Assembly: GCA_026874595.1 (NCBI GenBank)
Contig: CM049311.1
Span: forward strand, 20,086,176 to 20,150,175
Direction: 5' to 3'
DNA length: 64,000 nt
Origin: Sipunculus nudus
Lineage: Eukaryota > Annelida > Sipuncula > Golfingiida > Sipunculidae
Of this stretch, positions 12,808-24,559 are shown in pieces; position 1 is the stretch's first letter, and every line of letters begins with the position of its first letter. The notes under the pieces were generated by a model. That model had not been told where the DNA came from. It saw only the letters and a program-made list of their open reading frames with translations, and searched no databases. A program made the position numbers and the translations under genes.

Positions 12808-13388
12808 CATTGTGCCATAGGTTAACAGTAACATCCCATATATATTTAATTAATTTCACTTCAACAATTTAATACATACCTTAAGTTGACTTTGCGTAGG
12901 TTTTAAATTCAAATATTCACTAAAGATAAATTGTCCATGAAATAAAACACTCATGATCAAGAAATTCCCTTAACAAGGGTAAACAGTAATTAACACAGTA
13001 CCCTCATTGAAATTTTATGTTGGTTATCGATACATATACTATCATCAGTTAAAACGAAAAATTGATATTTAAATAATAAATAAATATATATTTAAGACTG
13101 ACATTATAAAATATTTCTAATCCTTTACAGCTATTAATTAAAAAATATAAATAATATGTTCTATGTACCTTTGGTCTTAAATTAGCTTTTTGTTCATAAT
13201 CATTGATTAATTATCACATAAAAAGGCAGTTCTCAAGTACTTCTAAGTAGAGGACGAGATTGATACCATTAAGACAAATAATGGAAAGTTATGAAAAAAA
13301 AATAAGTGATTAAAATAAAAACTTTACTTAATTTGCCAAATAAATATGTTATCTAATTCATATTTCAACCTAATTTTTACTCCCGCAG

Positions 13389-13548
13389 TTCTGCAAGATT
13401 CCTATGGAGTCTTGTATGAGTATACCTTCACACAATGTCATGATCACAGCCAGTGGAGCCAAATTTCCAGGAGAAATTTGCTGCAGTTGAAAACCAAATG
13501 CGACAAGTCTGGAAGTTTCTGCATCAAACTCAAAGCAGCCAGCAATAG
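13389..13548 (+). CDS. Candidate internal exon, unrecognised protein
   Basis: An acceptor (TTTTTACTCCCGCAG) precedes a 160-bp open stretch ending at AATAG, followed by the donor GTAAAT. The only open frame enters at codon position 2 and leaves two bases after the last full codon. The peptide has a Cys-His-rich start (LYEYTFTQCHDHSQWSQ) and a basic middle, with three Cys and no membrane segment. Base composition is distinctly less AT-rich than the flanks. It may belong with the exons at 16536 and 17114, but its 3' phase (2) does not match the phase-0 start at 16536, so at least one exon would be missing between them. Confidence 0.4.
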
Positions 13549-13893
13549 GTAAATTATTTACTTTCTTTCCAAAGTTTTCAGTATTCCAAGGAGCTGAGTT
13601 TCTGTCTCTGTCTGCTTTTTACATTGCCTCAGACAGGACACACAAAATATTTTATCTATTTTGCATTAGAAAATGAATTCACATGTACACAATAACTCCT
13701 GAATGCAAACACAACAATTATCTCAACATCAACATGAGATTAAAATATCATTTATCATGTGTTGATCCTTTTTGAGCCAAATTTAGTTTTATATCTAAAT
13801 TTAAAATTAAACTGTATACACAGTAACTTGTACACTTATTGAATGCTTAATATAATTGAATGTTGCTCTTTAACAATATGTATAAACACACTA

Positions 13894-14247
13894 GGCAAAA
13901 AATATAAGGTTTGGTTCTTAGGTACTTTTTTCAGAAATCAATGCGGGCGGGCCGTTTTTTTTTTTAATTTTTTTTATTTTAAATGTTTGTGTATGTTTCG
14001 ATATAATAGTCAAATGATGAGGGAAAAGCATGATAATAACAGATTTTATTGCAAAACAAATAAAAGAACAACATAACAATGAAAATTTTAATGAAAATTG
14101 TATGATTTATCTTCTTGAAAGAAATGTCCGAGCGGCTGGAGCTCAAAATGTGTTTCTATTTAAAATCAAAATAAATATGTTTGATGCGGGTGTTTAAAAT
14201 TGACGAGGGCGGTGCCTGAGAACCATACCTCTTATTTTTTTTTACCT
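13894..14247 (-). mobile_element. MITE 'GGTATGGTTCTCAGG', inverted copy
   Basis: Imperfect terminal inverted repeats of about 30 bp: the left end reads GGTTTGGTTCTTAGGTAC near 13908, and the right end, reverse-complemented, reads GGTATGGTTCTCAGGCACCG. The interior, read on the minus strand, matches the interior of the element at 51131-51437, including TATTTATTTTGATTTT and TATCGAAACATACA. About 350 bp, no coding capacity, hence a non-autonomous DNA transposon. Confidence 0.7.
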
Positions 14248-14399
14248 TAAAGTTTAAGTAGGTACACCTGTAACTTTTCTTGATTTTTTAGATGCTTCTA
14301 AAACAGATTTACCATAACAATACCCTTTTATGTAAACAAAGAAAAAATTCTTGTTGTCCTAAAAAAAATGCCTAGCTTTTACCAGGATATAAATCTGTT

Positions 14400-15790
14400 A
14401 AATTGGCAGTAGATTTTTGTTTTCAACAATTTTAAATTAAAAGAGGAAAAGTTTTTTGGAAATTTAATTTTTCTTTATTAAAAGATAGATTAAGAATACT
14501 GTGAAAGAAAATAATGAAGCTACATCAACATTTCTCTGGGACACTATTAAAATGGCGATACGGAGAACTTGCATAGAACACAGTCATATTAAACCAAAAA
14601 GAAAAGACCAAATGTGATGTATCAGAAACTGAAGAAAAAATTACAAAACTGAAATGTTGTAATTATAAAAATTATGAATAAATAAATAAGCAAATTAAAC
14701 TTGAGGAAAATGTACACAAATTGGTTGAAGAAAAAAACTAAAGGTGCAATCATTAGAAGGCCATGCAGGTGGTATGAAGAGGGAGAGAAATCAACCAAAT
14801 ACTTCTTCAATTTAGTTACATGAAACCACAACTTGAAAGTTCTTATACAAAACTAAATATCAATGGAAAGATAATAAATCAGCCTTCAGATATATTACAA
14901 GAACAACTTTTTTTTTTAAATTATATAGTACTGACAAAAATCATGACATTAGAAATTTTGAAAAAAATTAACATATCATTAATATAAGACATACAGAAAC
15001 ACAACAAACCAGCAATATTATAAGAATAAGAACTATTGTAGAGCTTAAAATCATTTACAAAAGGAAAGTCTCCAGTAACTGATGGATTTCAAGTAGAATT
15101 TTATTAAATCTTTTGTCAGACCTTGCAAAATATTTCCTAGAAAGTATAAATTTTAGTTTTGAGATGGTATCTTTATCTTTAACTCATAAACAGGGAACAA
15201 TAAGCCTGTTGCCAAAGAAAGGAAAGAATTTTACTTATTTAAAAAAAACTGGAGACCATGGACATTATTAAATTGTAACTATAAAATAATATCCAAATGT
15301 ATAGCAAAAAAATTAAAACAGGTTATTCCTGGTCAAGTTCATAAAGACAGACAGGATTTATATCTGGCAGATATATTGGAGAGAACATAAACAAAATAAT
15401 TAACTTGATTAATAACTTAAATTACAATAACAAAAAAGTTTTTCTCATAGCCATGGATTTTGAAAAGGCATTTGATTTTTGAAATGAGATTATATATATA
15501 AAATATTAGAATTTATGAATTTTGACACAAAAATAATATCAATGATAAAAGTTCTATAAATGATGTTTCGAGTTTGTGTTATAAATAATGGGTACTTTTC
15601 TAAATTTATCAAAATAAGTAGTGGAGTTAAGCAAGGCAGTCCATGATCACCATATCTGTTCATACTGAGTATCGAATTATTGGCAAATACAATTTGGTCA
15701 AGTGAGAATATAAATGGTATCTACATCAAAAATACCTTGTTTTATTTCAAACAGATATTGTTGCTTCTGGTGGTGAACATACTACAATTA
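14400..15790 (+). pseudogene. Decayed LINE (L1/Tx1-like) endonuclease linker and reverse transcriptase
   Basis: Translation across frames gives the linker of an ORF2-type protein (LWDTIKMAIRRTCIEHSHIK near 14540, then IIRRPCRWYEEGEKSTKYFF near 14750). Reverse transcriptase blocks follow: GKSPVTDGF (15061), GTISLLPKKGKN (15196), NWRPW-like (about 15249), IAMDFEKAFD (15448, holding the first catalytic Asp) and SGVKQGSP (15619). The YxDD catalytic box is degenerate or lost near 15750, where alignment fades. Many stops and frameshifts make it inactive. Tract order and wording fit L1/Tx1-type LINEs of aquatic animals; the clade is an inference. It sits in the putative intron between the exons at 13389 and 16536. 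Confidence 0.8.
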
Positions 15791-16535
15791 GTATACAAAG
15801 GTACTTTTTCATTACAGCTTTTTCACTTTTTTGTATAGATGGTCCTTATATTCAGCTGTGAAATTCAGCTATAAATTTGTATTTCTCTGTATCCGCATAT
15901 TATCACATATTCCTGTAGTTTTCAGCTTAATTGGCCCTATGTCAGTAGGTCCTTAGTTTCAACAAGAATACAATTTCTAAATCAGATTTAAATATCTACT
16001 TGATATTAAATCACAGTGTTGAAAAATTTTGTAAAGTTGTTAGCATAAATGTAAAATCAGTACCTTAACGTTTGACTGTTGCACATTTTCCCCATGTAAG
16101 CACTTGATTTAATATGTTTCTGTCAATAAGGCTTAATCTCTTGAGCACTGGCAAGTCCCTTGTTATTTATGCCGTCTCCTTATTTGGACATTACACACTG
16201 CAGTCAGGAGGAAAGAAATCAAGACTGTGTTGTGTGAAAATGCAAGCTCTCTCTGGTTTCAGATTCACCTAAATGTCACGGAAATACATGTGTTCTACAA
16301 CATTTGTAGCCAGTTATTGCTTGGATGATCTATGCTACCTATTAAGATCATTTTCTTATTAAAATACAACTGATTAACTCTTCCATATTCATTTATAAAT
16401 TGTCGGTTAACGATATATTGTTGCACTATATTTGATTAGAACCCGGCGTTTTATCCATTTTAGGAATATCTTTAGTATTCTTTACATATTTTTAAAATAA
16501 TGCAATTTTTACATAATTTCAATTGTTTCTTTAAG

Positions 16536-16623
16536 GAACAACTGATGTCTCTCATTAAATCCATGCCAGATTACTGTAAAGCAGTGAAGCTGTTCTTTCG
16601 CAAACTGTTTTCGGAACAGGAAA
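16536..16623 (+). CDS. Candidate exon, unrecognised protein
   Basis: The acceptor ATTGTTTCTTTAAG precedes an open frame with phase 0 entry. The peptide (EQLMSLIKSMPDYCKAVKLF, then FRKLFSEQE) is helical and charged. A weak donor, GAAA then GTAGGG, at 16624 would leave one base, which fits the entry phase of the exon at 17114. Without that donor the frame runs on to a TGA at 16683-16685, giving a 49-codon terminal exon. The 'KLFFRKLFSEQE' run recalls the core of BEN domains, but that is too short to rely on. Confidence 0.3.
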
Positions 16624-16800
16624 GTAGGGGAGGAGCCTTACTGGCCAGGCTCCCAACAAAGCCAAGGCTGCAAGACCAGCCTTGAAGATTAGAAGAAAGT
16701 TCAAATCATATATGGTGATTTATAAATTTTTAAAATATATATTTCATTATTATGATCATCATAAAACTTAAATATATTATTTTTTAATGCATTCCAATCT

Positions 16801-16910
16801 TTATGTTTAATTTCATACATTTAACGCTAATAAGGGTGAAAGTAAATTATCAAGTAAATATTTCATACATTTAACGCTAATAAGGGTGAAAGTAAATTAT
16901 AAAATAAATA
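16801..16910. repeat. 60-bp tandem duplication
   Basis: TTTCATACATTTAACGCTAA followed by TAAGGGTGAAAGTAAATTAT occurs at 16811 and again, essentially identical, at 16861, a recent short duplication about 50 bp apart in intronic or intergenic DNA. Confidence 0.8.
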
Positions 16911-17113
16911 TGTGAGATACATTGTATGTTTTTAGCGCAACAGATCTTCCAGAAAATGATGAGATATAGTCACAACCTTTATTAGTCACCAGACCACCCT
17001 TACCATGATTAATATGTACTCTAATTCATTATCCCTTGATAATTTCTTCACAGTTGACAGCAAATATACATTTTATGACAGTGCACATCTCATATTCTAT
17101 TTTTCTCCCACAG

Positions 17114-17192
17114 AAACTATCCAAGAAAAATGGCCGGGCTTGAAAAAGACAATGATTGATATTAAGTTGGCAGAAGTCCTGAAGCCGTCAAG
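17114..17192 (+). CDS. Candidate exon, unrecognised protein
   Basis: The acceptor TATTTTTCTCCCACAG and the donor CAAG then GTATTT bracket 79 bp open only in the frame entered at codon position 2. That fits joining to the 16536-16623 exon, as a Lys codon would span the junction. The peptide is IQEKWPGLKKTMIDIKLAEV then LKPSR, a compact charged helix-like stretch. No downstream partner was found within the next 3 kb. Confidence 0.3.
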
Positions 17193-17439
17193 GTATTTGT
17201 GACCGGGAAAACATCATGCGCAGCAACAGAACATTATCTATTTAGATAATTGTCATCACCCATGCCGTCCATCCATCGCTCGTTCTTTAAATTAAAACTT
17301 TTGACTCAGGGCTTTTTCCAGCTTTTGCTGATATTCTAGCAAATAATTTTGTTATGCATCTGTTGAGATTTCTTTTAAACCCACTTTTTAAGTTAATACA
17401 TATTCACATGCTTCGAAATAAGATGTCTACAGGCATGCA

Positions 17440-17895
17440 AATTAATAACCCCATGGACAATTTTCACCCCCTCATGGTCTGTGCTAGTGCATGCTTCAAA
17501 AGTGAAGCAGGGAAACCAAGAACAATTTACAACAATGGTCCATGCTTGTCCATGCTTCAAATTATAAGAAAGCATGATAAACCATGTGAAATGTCAGATA
17601 TTTTAAAATTTTCCATGGTGTGGTATCTTGAATAATTGGCACCACTGGTCCGTGCTTGTCTGTACTCTAGAACTAAAGAAAGCATGGAAACCATGGAAAA
17701 TATTTTGAAATTTTCTATGTTGAGGAATCACGGAAAATTGGCGTTCCCTGGTCCATGCTTTATAAATAAATAAATAAAGCATGGGAAAATATTTTGAAAT
17801 TTTCGAAGGTGTGGAACTGAAGCAAGCACGGACAAGCACAACTTTCCGTGGTGCTATTCCATGGATTTTATTGTTAATTTCCATGGAAAGCATTG
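17440..17895. repeat. Degenerate palindrome-bearing repeat (GGTCCATGCTT)
   Basis: Four diverged units centred near 17477, 17537, 17647 and 17751. Each pairs a left arm like GGTCCATGCTTGTCCATGCTT with a right arm such as AAAGCATGG, so single strands could fold. Between arms lie conserved GGAAAATATTTTGAAATTTTC-type stretches (near 17700 and 17785). Open frames on the minus strand here arise from the repeat. Confidence 0.65.
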
Positions 17896-18107
17896 AAGAT
17901 TTACAGCCGGGATAAATTACTTTCATTCACATCATACAACATCTTACATGAGGAATGCAGTAACGTATCATGAATATATTTGTAATCCTTCTTCTTTTGG
18001 TTAGTTGCATGGAAGGGCATCTTACAAACGTGTCTTTGCTATAATCTCTGCCCATCGTAATAGATGCGTTGATTAGTGAATATTCATGTCAGCAGTTTCC
18101 TTATTTC

Positions 18108-18182
18108 ATTGAGTCTTTACTGACTTGGTATTTATTCATAAATCTCCCGGAAATAATTCCATATATCTCCCCAATTTTGATG
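18108..18182. repeat. Short dispersed repeat, partner at 10895
   Basis: GAGTCTTTACTGACTTGGT then TTATTCATAAATCTCCCGGAA matches 10897-10945. No other part of the 10.9-11.7 kb repeat is visible here. Confidence 0.6.
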
Positions 18183-18774
18183 TATGTTGGTTTACCACTT
18201 TATAAAACTATCCTCTCTTTTTCTATCGTAACTGTTATTAATAAACTTGAAAGAGTTCCTCTAAGTAGGAAGTTAAAAACTTGGCTTTGCACAGATACAT
18301 GGATATCTTTATTCAACAGCTCTCGTAATATTCAAACCACTGTTAAATATAACCTCTTTTAATCCTAAAACAACGTAAACCGCTTCAGTGATCAACAGTT
18401 TCATATTATCAAAAATATCCCCTACTTAAGGGCATACCTAAAATTAAATGCCTGTTATTGTCATTAAGTTTCTGAATTGAGGATTTACATTCAATTTTTA
18501 CATTAATTACACTGTTTCTAATGTCTTTTATTCCATTCTACTTTTATGGCAACAATTTGAATCGTTCCTGCATTCCTAAAAGTAATATGTTTTAGATTCT
18601 TTAACCCATCCTGTGCAATTTATTTAACAAATATAATCTTTATCAATTATATGCGAGTTATACCAGAAGGTTGCACAGTGATATTTGTAATCTCTCAAAA
18701 AGGAAAAAATCCTGCACTACACTCTAAATAATTTTAGGCTTAGACACGTCTTATATAAAGACACATAGCCTGTG

Positions 18775-18985
18775 ACACTTTTAAGACGCGTCTAGTGTCT
18801 TTGGACAAGAGGTGTCCAGCGTCTTTGGACGGGACGTGTCTAGCGTCTTTGTGGGAGCTCTCTGTGGCGCCTTTAGTAAGACATGTCTCTAGTGTCTTTA
18901 GGGAGGTGTCTTTACAGAAGGCGTCTAGCGTCTTTAGCAGGAAGCGCCTAGGGTCTTTCTGGAAGGCGTCTTCAACGGAAAGCAT
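18775..18985. repeat. Degenerate GTGTCTT/AAGACAC minisatellite, locus 1
   Basis: About nine units of 20-30 bp built on GTCTAGCGTCTTT and GACGTGTC variants. On the minus strand it reads as an 81-codon open frame with recurrent Lys-Asp-Ala/Thr, which follows from the repeat and is not evidence of a gene. Related motifs recur at 24560-25160. Confidence 0.75.
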
Positions 18986-19333
18986 TTCGCGACTTCATGC
19001 CGGGTGTCTACAGACTCATCGTCCGAATTGTCCATGCAGCAGCTTGGAGAGCATATGATCAGTATGCATGACACAATAAAAATCCTGAATGTCTCTCTGG
19101 TGACCACAACTTCAGTGCCATTAATATTCAACATTCATATATCTATCACATACACGGTAATATAAAACTTAAAAACGAGTTTTTCTTAAATGTAATTTTA
19201 ATCTCACAAAACAAGAGACCCATACAGGTGTCTTATAAACTGTTCAATACTGCTGACTATAATGAATGACAATACAAGATAACAAAGATTTTCCAGGATT
19301 ACTTGAGAAATTACGAAAAAAAAACAAACTTGT

Positions 19334-20392
19334 AACAAGTGACCCTTGAGTCATGACGCTAAGCCGACTGACATGTTGACAATGTCCTTGCACAGGCGAA
19401 TAATTAAGATTATGAGGGTTCCATTATCATTCATGCATATTAGCTAAAGTTCATTAAGACCCATAAGCACATCTTATTTGATAACAATCCATCCAGCCAT
19501 TCCTCAGAAATATATCAATTTGGTATGGCCGGGTAACAGAGACCAAATTTCAGGATTCAAAGGGGACTTTTCATGGATCACCCTGAATGTCAAGTTAGAA
19601 GATTACAGATCCAGTGGTTTGTGCCCTGGTAACGGAAGACTGCATCTTTAATTAAAGGTCTTATAAATAGAGAAAAAAATCGAAAAAATAAAAAAATATA
19701 GGTGGCGCCACCAGTCTGCAGAAACATATGACACATTCCATGATCAATATCCATGCAAAGAATCATGGTGATCAATGCATTAGTTGTTCTGATACTTGAG
19801 CTTTTATATCAAATTTAGCATTATTCTGGGTGATACTTCGGAGCCCCATTGCTTGAAGGACATAGATAACAGAGACCTAATCTCAGGTTTCCCAGAAGAC
19901 TTTTCGTGGGCCTCCCTGCATGTCAAGAAAGAAGATTCTAGGTCTAGTCGTTAGGATTTGTGTCCTGTTAACAGATGACCAAATCTTTCAAGGTCTCAAA
20001 AAGAGGGGAAAAAATCGTAAAAAGTAAAAAAATACAGGTGGCGCCACTAGTCTGCAGGAACTGATGAAACACTCCATGATCAATATACATGCAAAGAATC
20101 ATGGTGATCAATGCATTAGTTGTTTAGATACTTGAGCTTTTGTATCAGATTTTGCATTATTCTGGGGGGTACTTCGGAGCCCCACAACTGAGAAGTCATG
20201 TGTAACAGAGACCTGATTTTTGGTTTCCAAGGAGATTTTTCATGGACCTCCCAAGATCTGAAATTAAAAGATTCCAGAACCAGCGATTACGATTTGTGCC
20301 TGGTTAACGGACGGACAGACAGACAGACAGACGGACACCGGACAAAGAGTGATCACTATAGCTCAGATGACTTTAAGTCAGCTGAGCTAAAA
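19334..20392. mobile_element. Minisatellite element, family B (copy 2)
   Basis: Left end AACAAGTGACCCTTGAGTCA then GACGCTAAGCCGACTG; right end CTATAGCTCAGATGACTT then AGTCAGCTGAGCTAA. Inside are about 2.5 family B monomers (GGTGGCGCCACCAGTCTGCAG at 19702 and a variant at 20040) and an ACAGACAGACGG microsatellite near 20310-20335. The 5' unique part (19380-19500) differs from that of the 32-kb copy, so left ends are variable or this copy is internally rearranged. Confidence 0.75.
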
Positions 20393-20759
20393 ATTGTATG
20401 TAAACATTTCCTGATTATATGTAGGGATAAACAATGGTATTCAACTCAAATCTGTATGTTAACTGTATGTTGAGGCCCACATTAAATTCAAACCCAATCT
20501 ATAGCCACCTTTTTAGTTACTGCAAGCGTTATAAGTATACAAAATGTGTTCATCCTTAACTAACCCTGGTATTTAACTGATATGTCGAGGCCAATATATA
20601 ATTCAAACACTTTCAGGCCACTTCATTGTGTTACTATTAGCTTGATATAAAGAGTATATACATTAGGCTTTTGACAGAAATTTATATCATAGTATTTCTC
20701 AGAGCACAGTTACAATATAGTTTATACAAAAAAACAGTTCAGTAATCTAGACACCCAGA

Positions 20760-20915
20760 ATTTGCACTGTCTGCATGTGAAGTTTGGACTCTCTGGGTCT
20801 TGCTATTGCGATTTGTGCCCTTTAGTTAACGGATGGACAGAGTGAAGGACAGACAGATGACAGAGGACAAAGACCCATTGCTATAGCTCAGAAGACTTTC
20901 AGTCATCTGAGCTAA
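20760..20915. mobile_element. Family B 3'-end fragment
   Basis: GCGATTTGTGCCC, then GTTAACGGATGGACAGA, a degraded ACAGACAGATGACAGAGG microsatellite and CTATAGCTCAGAAGACTTTC to TCATCTGAGCTAA. No full monomer remains. Confidence 0.7.
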
Positions 20916-20953
20916 AATGTAACTTTGCATCATGACTTAGCCATGATGAATTA

Positions 20954-21292
20954 TTATTTATCAAATTTTCCGGTGGCTTCTAAGCTCAATGGAAACTTTC
21001 TAAATTTATTGCCATAACCCTTAAAATCTACCTTGTCCTGTAGAACATAATGTTGAAAGATATCTAATAACTGGGAGTAAATGCGAGGGTAATTTATATC
21101 AGAAATGTAATAAAACATAATAAGGGAGTGGAGTGTCTGGATGACTGAACTGGTCTTTGTAAAAATAGAGATTCCATCGGCTAGCAGGGCGGCCTCCATC
21201 AGATTGTTTGAGTCATCCACAAACAGGGCTGCTCTTGGAGCAGGTCCAGGGCTTGAAACCAGATGTCTGTCAATGTCAGTTTCTGCGATTCC
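20954..21292 (-). CDS. Candidate terminal exon, unrecognised protein
   Basis: On the minus strand CCCTTTTTTCATTACAG (a strong acceptor) is followed by an uninterrupted 112-codon frame to a TAA at 20954-20956. The peptide begins IAETDIDRHLVSSPGPAPRA and continues through DDSNNLMEAALLADGISIFT. It then has an aliphatic/aromatic helix-like part with IMFYYISDINYPRIYSQLLD and a basic end, KGYGNKFRKF. Length, acceptor quality and balanced codons make it the best exon outside the lectin gene. The hydrophobic 'LIMFYYISD' run is short for a membrane helix. I do not recognise the family. Family B fragments flank it on both sides, so it could belong to a host gene or to an unseen mobile gene. Confidence 0.5.
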   Translation of the reverse strand, partial: GIAETDIDRHLVSSPGPAPRAALFVDDSNNLMEAALLADGISIFTKTSSVIQTLHSLIMFYYISDINYPRIYSQLLDIFQHYVLQDKVDFKGYGNKFRKFPLSLEATGKFDK

Positions 21293-21619
21293 CTGTAATG
21301 AAAAAAGGGCAAATCTGAAGTTTAACCATATGGTTTAACCATTATCTGACCAAGTTTGTGGTAGAGATCGCTGGTAATCATTCAACAGTTTATTTTACAG
21401 AAATACTAATGTACATATTGATTCCGAGAATAAAATTCTACTGACTTCACCTCCCAATAAAAGTTTCCCATTTTTCCTAATATACACATTGGAATACTCA
21501 ATATATGTTACAGAACTTCTAGGTTCTGGGACTAACAAGCAAATATTTTCCTAATACATACTCACATGGCAAGGGGACGATGACACTTATGTTTAAATTG
21601 CAAAGATTAATTTCTCAAA

Positions 21620-21810
21620 GGAACGAAGTCACAGAGACCTAGTTTTTGGCTTGGTAGGAGATCCTTGGGACATCTAACATTATGGCGAATTTTGGATTCG
21701 TAGGTCTAATGGTTTCAAAACGTGCCAGTCTAACGGACGGACGGACAACCGACGGACAATGGATCATGACTAAAGCTCTGATGACTAATAGTCAGCTGAG
21801 CAAAAAAATG
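21620..21810. mobile_element. Family B-like 3'-end fragment
   Basis: Begins near CACAGAGACCTAG and ends with CTAACGGACGGACGGACAA, CTCTGATGACTAATAGTCAG and CTGAGC. This is a diverged version of the family B tail in which the CTATAG core is altered to CTAAAG. Confidence 0.6.
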
Positions 21811-22049
21811 ACTTTCTAGATATTAGTGCAAGACATAAGATGTACCAGTTTCAAAAGGATTCATGCAAAACTGTGGCTTGTAGATTCCTACATGTAAGAA
21901 GCAAGCACCAGCAAGCAGGCAAAATTGAGGACAACTGACAATAAGACAGACCCACTGACAAGGGGACACAAGGTTGAGAGCAGATGACTCAACCAAAATA
22001 TGCAGAAGAGGCATATATATGATCATAATCATATATATAATCATAGCAG

Positions 22050-22672
22050 TTATATGATTTGTGCCTTGTAACAGATGACCACATATTTGAAGGTCTCAAA
22101 AATAGAGAAAAGAAATTCGTAAAAATCGAAAAGATACAGGTGGTGAAACCAGTCTGCAGAACCTGATGAAACACCCCATGATCAATAAGCAAGCAAAGAA
22201 TCATGGTGATCAATGCATTAGTTGTCCGGATAGTTGAGCTGTGGTATCAAATTTTCAATATTCTGGGGGGTACTTCGGTGCCAATTGCTTGGAGGTTATA
22301 AGTAACAGAGACCTGATTTCTGGTTTCGTGGACCTCTCTGGATTTCAAGTTAGAAGATTCTAGGTCCGCTTATTTAAAGGTCTCTTTAAAGAATCTTGCT
22401 GATCAATGCTACTGGAGCTTTTGTATCAAATTTTCCATTTTTCTGGGGGGGGGGAGTACTTCGGAGCCCCATAGCTCGGAGGTTATGAGTAACACAGACC
22501 TGATTTCTGGGCCTACCTGGATGTCAAGTTAGAAGATTCCAGGTCCAGCGGTTACGATTTGTGCCTGGTTAACGGAAGGACAGACGGACAGACAGACAGA
22601 CGGGCGGACAGACGGACGCCTAACAAAGAGTGATCGCTATAGCTCAGATGACTTTCAGTCAGCTGAACTAAA
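22050..22672. mobile_element. Minisatellite element, family B (copy 3, 5'-truncated)
   Basis: About 1.5 diverged monomers (GGTGGTGAAACCAGTCTGCAG at 22140; GGGGGGTACTTCGG at 22264 and GGGGGGGGAGTACTTCGG near 22446), then an ACGG/ACAG microsatellite about 22575-22615 and a canonical tail GTGATCGCTATAGCTCAG at 22630 to GCTGAACTAA. Confidence 0.75.
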
Positions 22673-22797
22673 AAATACTGTATTTCCGTAAATCTGACCT
22701 TGAAAATCAAGTTCAAGGTCACCAATTAACTTTTTTAAACATCAAAGGAAGTCTTGTAAATATATATTGCTCAAGCAGATTTTTTATAACTAATGCC

Positions 22798-22839
22798 GTT
22801 AGTAATGAAAGTTAATAATAATAATAATAATGATGATAA

Positions 22840-22870
<31 letters not shown>

Positions 22871-22932
22871 AATTGCAGTAGTGCCATTTAATGCGAGTAT
22901 TCAAACAATTTCAAATATATATACTAGTATAA

Positions 22933-22978
<46 letters not shown>
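22798..22978. repeat. (TAA)n and (TA)n microsatellites
   Basis: An interrupted TAA/AAT tract about 22815-22873 and a pure (TA)n tract about 22934-22978. Confidence 0.95.
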
Positions 22979-22981
<3 letters not shown>

Positions 22982-23567
22982 AAGTGACATTTTACTTTAG
23001 ACATTTCACCGAAGATGTATCAACTATAGCCTATTAGCAGTGACAGGAGAGAGCATATCGTCACATGCAGTAACCGCATTTACGCGGCAATATCAAGGAC
23101 CCTGCACGTACACATGAACACATTATCTTGTCTGGGAGACGCGCTGACCAAGATTGTTACACTTTGTCTAAACCAATCAACTCTCAAGAGTTACGCGCTG
23201 GTGCGGGGTAAATGTAACACTTTTTAGCACTGGTTACGAGCCAATGTTTATCAACAAATAGAGTATAGGATAATATCTAGACTGCGTTTTTTGACTTGCT
23301 GAAACTCATTTGTCAATGTGGACTCAATAATAGTATAAATACAATAATATATGGCTGGGTCAAATTGGGCCAGCCATGTCCTACCCGTTGGTCGTTTCTA
23401 ATCGTCTTGTGATTTTATTACGAAGAGATGAAAGAAAACAGATTGAAAATCTGTAACTTTGAAAGATATCTGGGATAACTTTTATACGTGTTATTTAACA
23501 TTTGGCTCGACCGTATTAAAGCATATTTATGATAACGGGCCAATGAAATTATTGTGGGGCAGAGCCC

Positions 23568-23728
23568 CCCCCCCCCCCAACAGAATGATGTTTATAAAAA
23601 CATCAACTATTTTTTTAGTATTTCCACTCTCATATATACTTGGAGTACCATATATATATATATATATTTATATAATACACATATATATGTATATATACGG
23701 TACATATACACGGTACATATATGTCTAC

Positions 23729-23774
<46 letters not shown>

Positions 23775-24052
23775 TCTTCTATTCCCCCCCCCCCCCCCCC
23801 CATGAAAATTTGGTTTCGCCGCCAATGCATATGACCCGTGTCCCTGACTCCTTGTCTCGTTGAGCTGAGCCATTGAACACAATCTTGCATACTGTACATC
23901 CTTTTAATACATTTTACAAGTGAAAGTACGGCCAACAGCTCTTAAGTTATTATATTTATAGACAGTAGGCCCATGGTTGACCGACTAGGAAAACCGATCT
24001 GCCTAGCTTATAGGCTGCCATCCCCATCCTCCCCCCCCCCCCCCCGCCCCCC
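23568..24052. repeat. Cluster of poly-C and (TA)n tracts
   Basis: Poly-C runs at about 23568-23578, 23784-23801 and 24030-24052, and (TA)n runs about 23650-23700 and 23730-23771. Tyr/Ile- and Pro-rich open frames on both strands are products of these tracts and were not called. Confidence 0.9.
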
Positions 24053-24559
24053 AACGCAAATCATGTACACATAATCCATTGCATTTGTAAATTACATATG
24101 CATAAATATGGGTCTATAGTTTCATGCAGTCTTATTTCATGCAGTCAAATGTTAAGGATACTCTCCGAGTATAAATTATTTCTTTGTATACATGTACATA
24201 TGTTTCATTTTCAATATTTCATGATCAGTACTGACTGACTTTTGAACAATCAATAAAGACAATATGGCCGGTCTGGAGTGACCGGTTTTCATGTACATAA
24301 AAATATGGATACTGTAGAACAGATTTAATAAAAATTGTATTCATCTATGCTTCAAATAAGGCGATTGACCGTTTTACTTTCTACAGAATATATATAAAAA
24401 ATAACAAATAGGTCTACTTACGTCACTTCTCTTAGGATAAAACTATGTCAGCGTTCTGGTATGGTCTACTGCCTCCTTGCTGCACGACCTGGCGAGGCAT
24501 GGTAATGCGCAGACGAATCAGGAGTTGATGCTGACATCACGTGGATTAAAAGCGCGCGA

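Noticed and set aside
18740-18985. 81-codon Lys-Asp-rich minus-strand open frame
   Set aside because: It is a translation of the GTGTCTT minisatellite.
23459-23882. Ile/Tyr- and Pro-rich open frames on both strands
   Set aside because: They are read-through of (TA)n and poly-C tracts.
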